Assembly: GCA_023428365.1 (NCBI GenBank)
Contig: JAEYYQ010000169.1
Span: 1 to 5,863 of the forward strand
Source of the DNA: Pseudomonadota bacterium
GTDB taxonomy: Bacteria > Pseudomonadota > Alphaproteobacteria > Rhizobiales > Hyphomicrobiaceae
Direction of reading: 5' to 3'
DNA: 5,863 nucleotides
Position 1 is the first letter of the stretch. Every line of letters starts with the position of its first letter. The notes beneath the pieces were generated by a model. The model saw nothing but the letters and a program-made list of their open reading frames with translations, was not told where the DNA came from and did no database searches. Below, piece by piece: positions 5,258 to 5,863 of this stretch. The translations under genes were made by a program, and so were the position numbers.

Positions 5258-5863
5258 TGTGAACCCTCCCGGAATTCTGCTCCGAACGACGACACGGGAA
5301 TGCGCACTTCGCCTTGCGGATTTTTCAAACGTTCAAAGCGCGGCCAGCTTTCATGGGCTTCTTCCGGCTTGGCCCGCTCGACGCGCACGCGCAGGTCGTA
5401 CCAAGCCGCCTGGCCGGTGACTGGATCGCTGTTAGAGAAGCGATATCCGCCGTCCCGCTCCGGCAACAGTTCCGAGATCAGATGATTGAGCAGGAAGCCG
5501 CGCGTCGATTCCGGCGCATCCGATGTGAGGTTCCACGCCCCCGTGCGCTTGCCGATAGCATTCCACGTCCAAACCGTATCCGGGTTGACGCCGTCCATCA
5601 GACGCACCTGACACCGCACCCGTCCAATGGCGCTCGTGATCCAGACCCAATCGTCGTCAGCGATTCCTAATCGCGCGGCGCGATCGCGGTGCATGTAAAG
5701 GCGGTTTTCAGCAGTGATCTGACGCAGCCACGCATTCTGCGATCCCCACGAGTGATACATGTGCATCGGGCGCTGGGTGATCGCGTGCATCGGGAACTCG
5801 TCCTTATCGAGCACGGCTTCCTCGAACGGCGCATACCAGAACGGGAGCGGATCGAAGAACGTC
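5254..5863 (-). CDS. soeA: Molybdopterin oxidoreductase catalytic subunit, C-terminal part; probable SoeA (5' end outside the window)
   Basis: The frame runs from the right edge (first whole codon at 5862) to TGA at 5256-5254, giving 202 residues of the C-terminus. This is the molybdopterin-dinucleotide-binding domain of the DMSO reductase family, which holds the bis-MGD cofactor. Visible landmarks are QRPMHMYHSWGSQNAW (30-45 of the visible part), a NRLYMHRDRAARLGI segment (53-67), and DDDWVWITSAIGRVRCQVRL (69-88), the small beta-barrel core. The end shows SNSDPVTGQAAWYDLRVRVE. There is no stop or frameshift in the visible part. GTG at 5814 and inner ATGs are not starts, since homology continues upstream to the edge. 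In SoeABC this subunit oxidises sulfite to sulfate in the cytoplasm. The active-site Mo ligand region, the N-terminal cluster and any Tat signal are all outside, so substrate and location are inferred. Confidence 0.85.
   Translation of the reverse strand, partial: TFFDPLPFWYAPFEEAVLDKDEFPMHAITQRPMHMYHSWGSQNAWLRQITAENRLYMHRDRAARLGIADDDWVWITSAIGRVRCQVRLMDGVNPDTVWTWNAIGKRTGAWNLTSDAPESTRGFLLNHLISELLPERDGGYRFSNSDPVTGQAAWYDLRVRVERAKPEEAHESWPRFERLKNPQGEVRIPVSSFGAEFREGSQ
5264..5270 (-). promoter_or_regulatory. Strong ribosome binding site for the iron-sulfur subunit, inside the end of the catalytic gene
   Basis: The minus strand reads GGGAGGG, then six bases, then ATG at 5257. It lies within the last codons of the upstream gene, whose TGA overlaps the ATG by four bases. 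This fixes the start of the iron-sulfur gene and suggests termination-reinitiation coupling between the A and B subunits. Confidence 0.8.

Noticed and set aside
4598..5485. 295-codon open frame on the plus strand opposite the molybdoenzyme genes
   Set aside because: It lies antisense to two genes with clear motifs, has no recognisable domain, and is rich in Arg and Ala as expected from the complement of GC-rich coding DNA.
1..5863. Search for CRISPR arrays, insertion sequences, phage genes or defence genes
   Set aside because: No regularly spaced repeats, transposase motifs or terminal inverted repeats were seen. All genes are housekeeping or metabolic.

Overview
The window looks like chromosomal DNA of an alphaproteobacterium, most likely from the Hyphomicrobiales (Rhizobiales). 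Three things point there: a porin with the CCADLEERVAELEATTARKGN-type N-terminus common in that order, a ParE of alphaproteobacterial type with an N-terminal DLFG motif, and GC-rich coding sequence. A Hyphomicrobium-like relative is a reasonable guess, but the genus cannot be fixed from this sequence alone.

Layout from left to right. Positions 1-765 on the minus strand hold the first 255 codons of an outer-membrane porin; its C-terminus lies outside the window. Positions 766-1411 are a long non-coding stretch between the divergent porin and parE genes. It should hold both promoters, and it contains several fold-back structures, a tract of alternating purines and pyrimidines, and a short direct repeat. 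Positions 1412-3430 on the plus strand encode a complete topoisomerase IV subunit B (ParE). A perfect 15-bp hairpin at 3461-3493 sits between parE and the convergent genes that follow and should terminate transcription from both sides. From 3520 to the right edge, the minus strand carries a three-gene operon of the complex iron-sulfur molybdoenzyme class. In transcription order it encodes the catalytic molybdopterin subunit (C-terminal 202 residues only), a four-cluster ferredoxin-like subunit, and an eight-helix DmsC-type membrane anchor.

The operon genes form one enzyme. Substrate is handled at the molybdenum centre, electrons run along the [4Fe-4S] clusters of the B subunit, and the C subunit exchanges them with the quinone pool. 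Family resemblance, the A-B-C order and the proteobacterial context favour a SoeABC-type cytoplasmic sulfite dehydrogenase over a DMSO, polysulfide or thiosulfate reductase. The part of subunit A that would best settle this is outside the window. The A and B genes overlap by four bases (ATGA), so they are probably translationally coupled.

I did not find a clearly new system. The least explained part is the 646-bp porin-parE intergenic region, especially a possible branched RNA fold at about 944-1050 on the plus strand.
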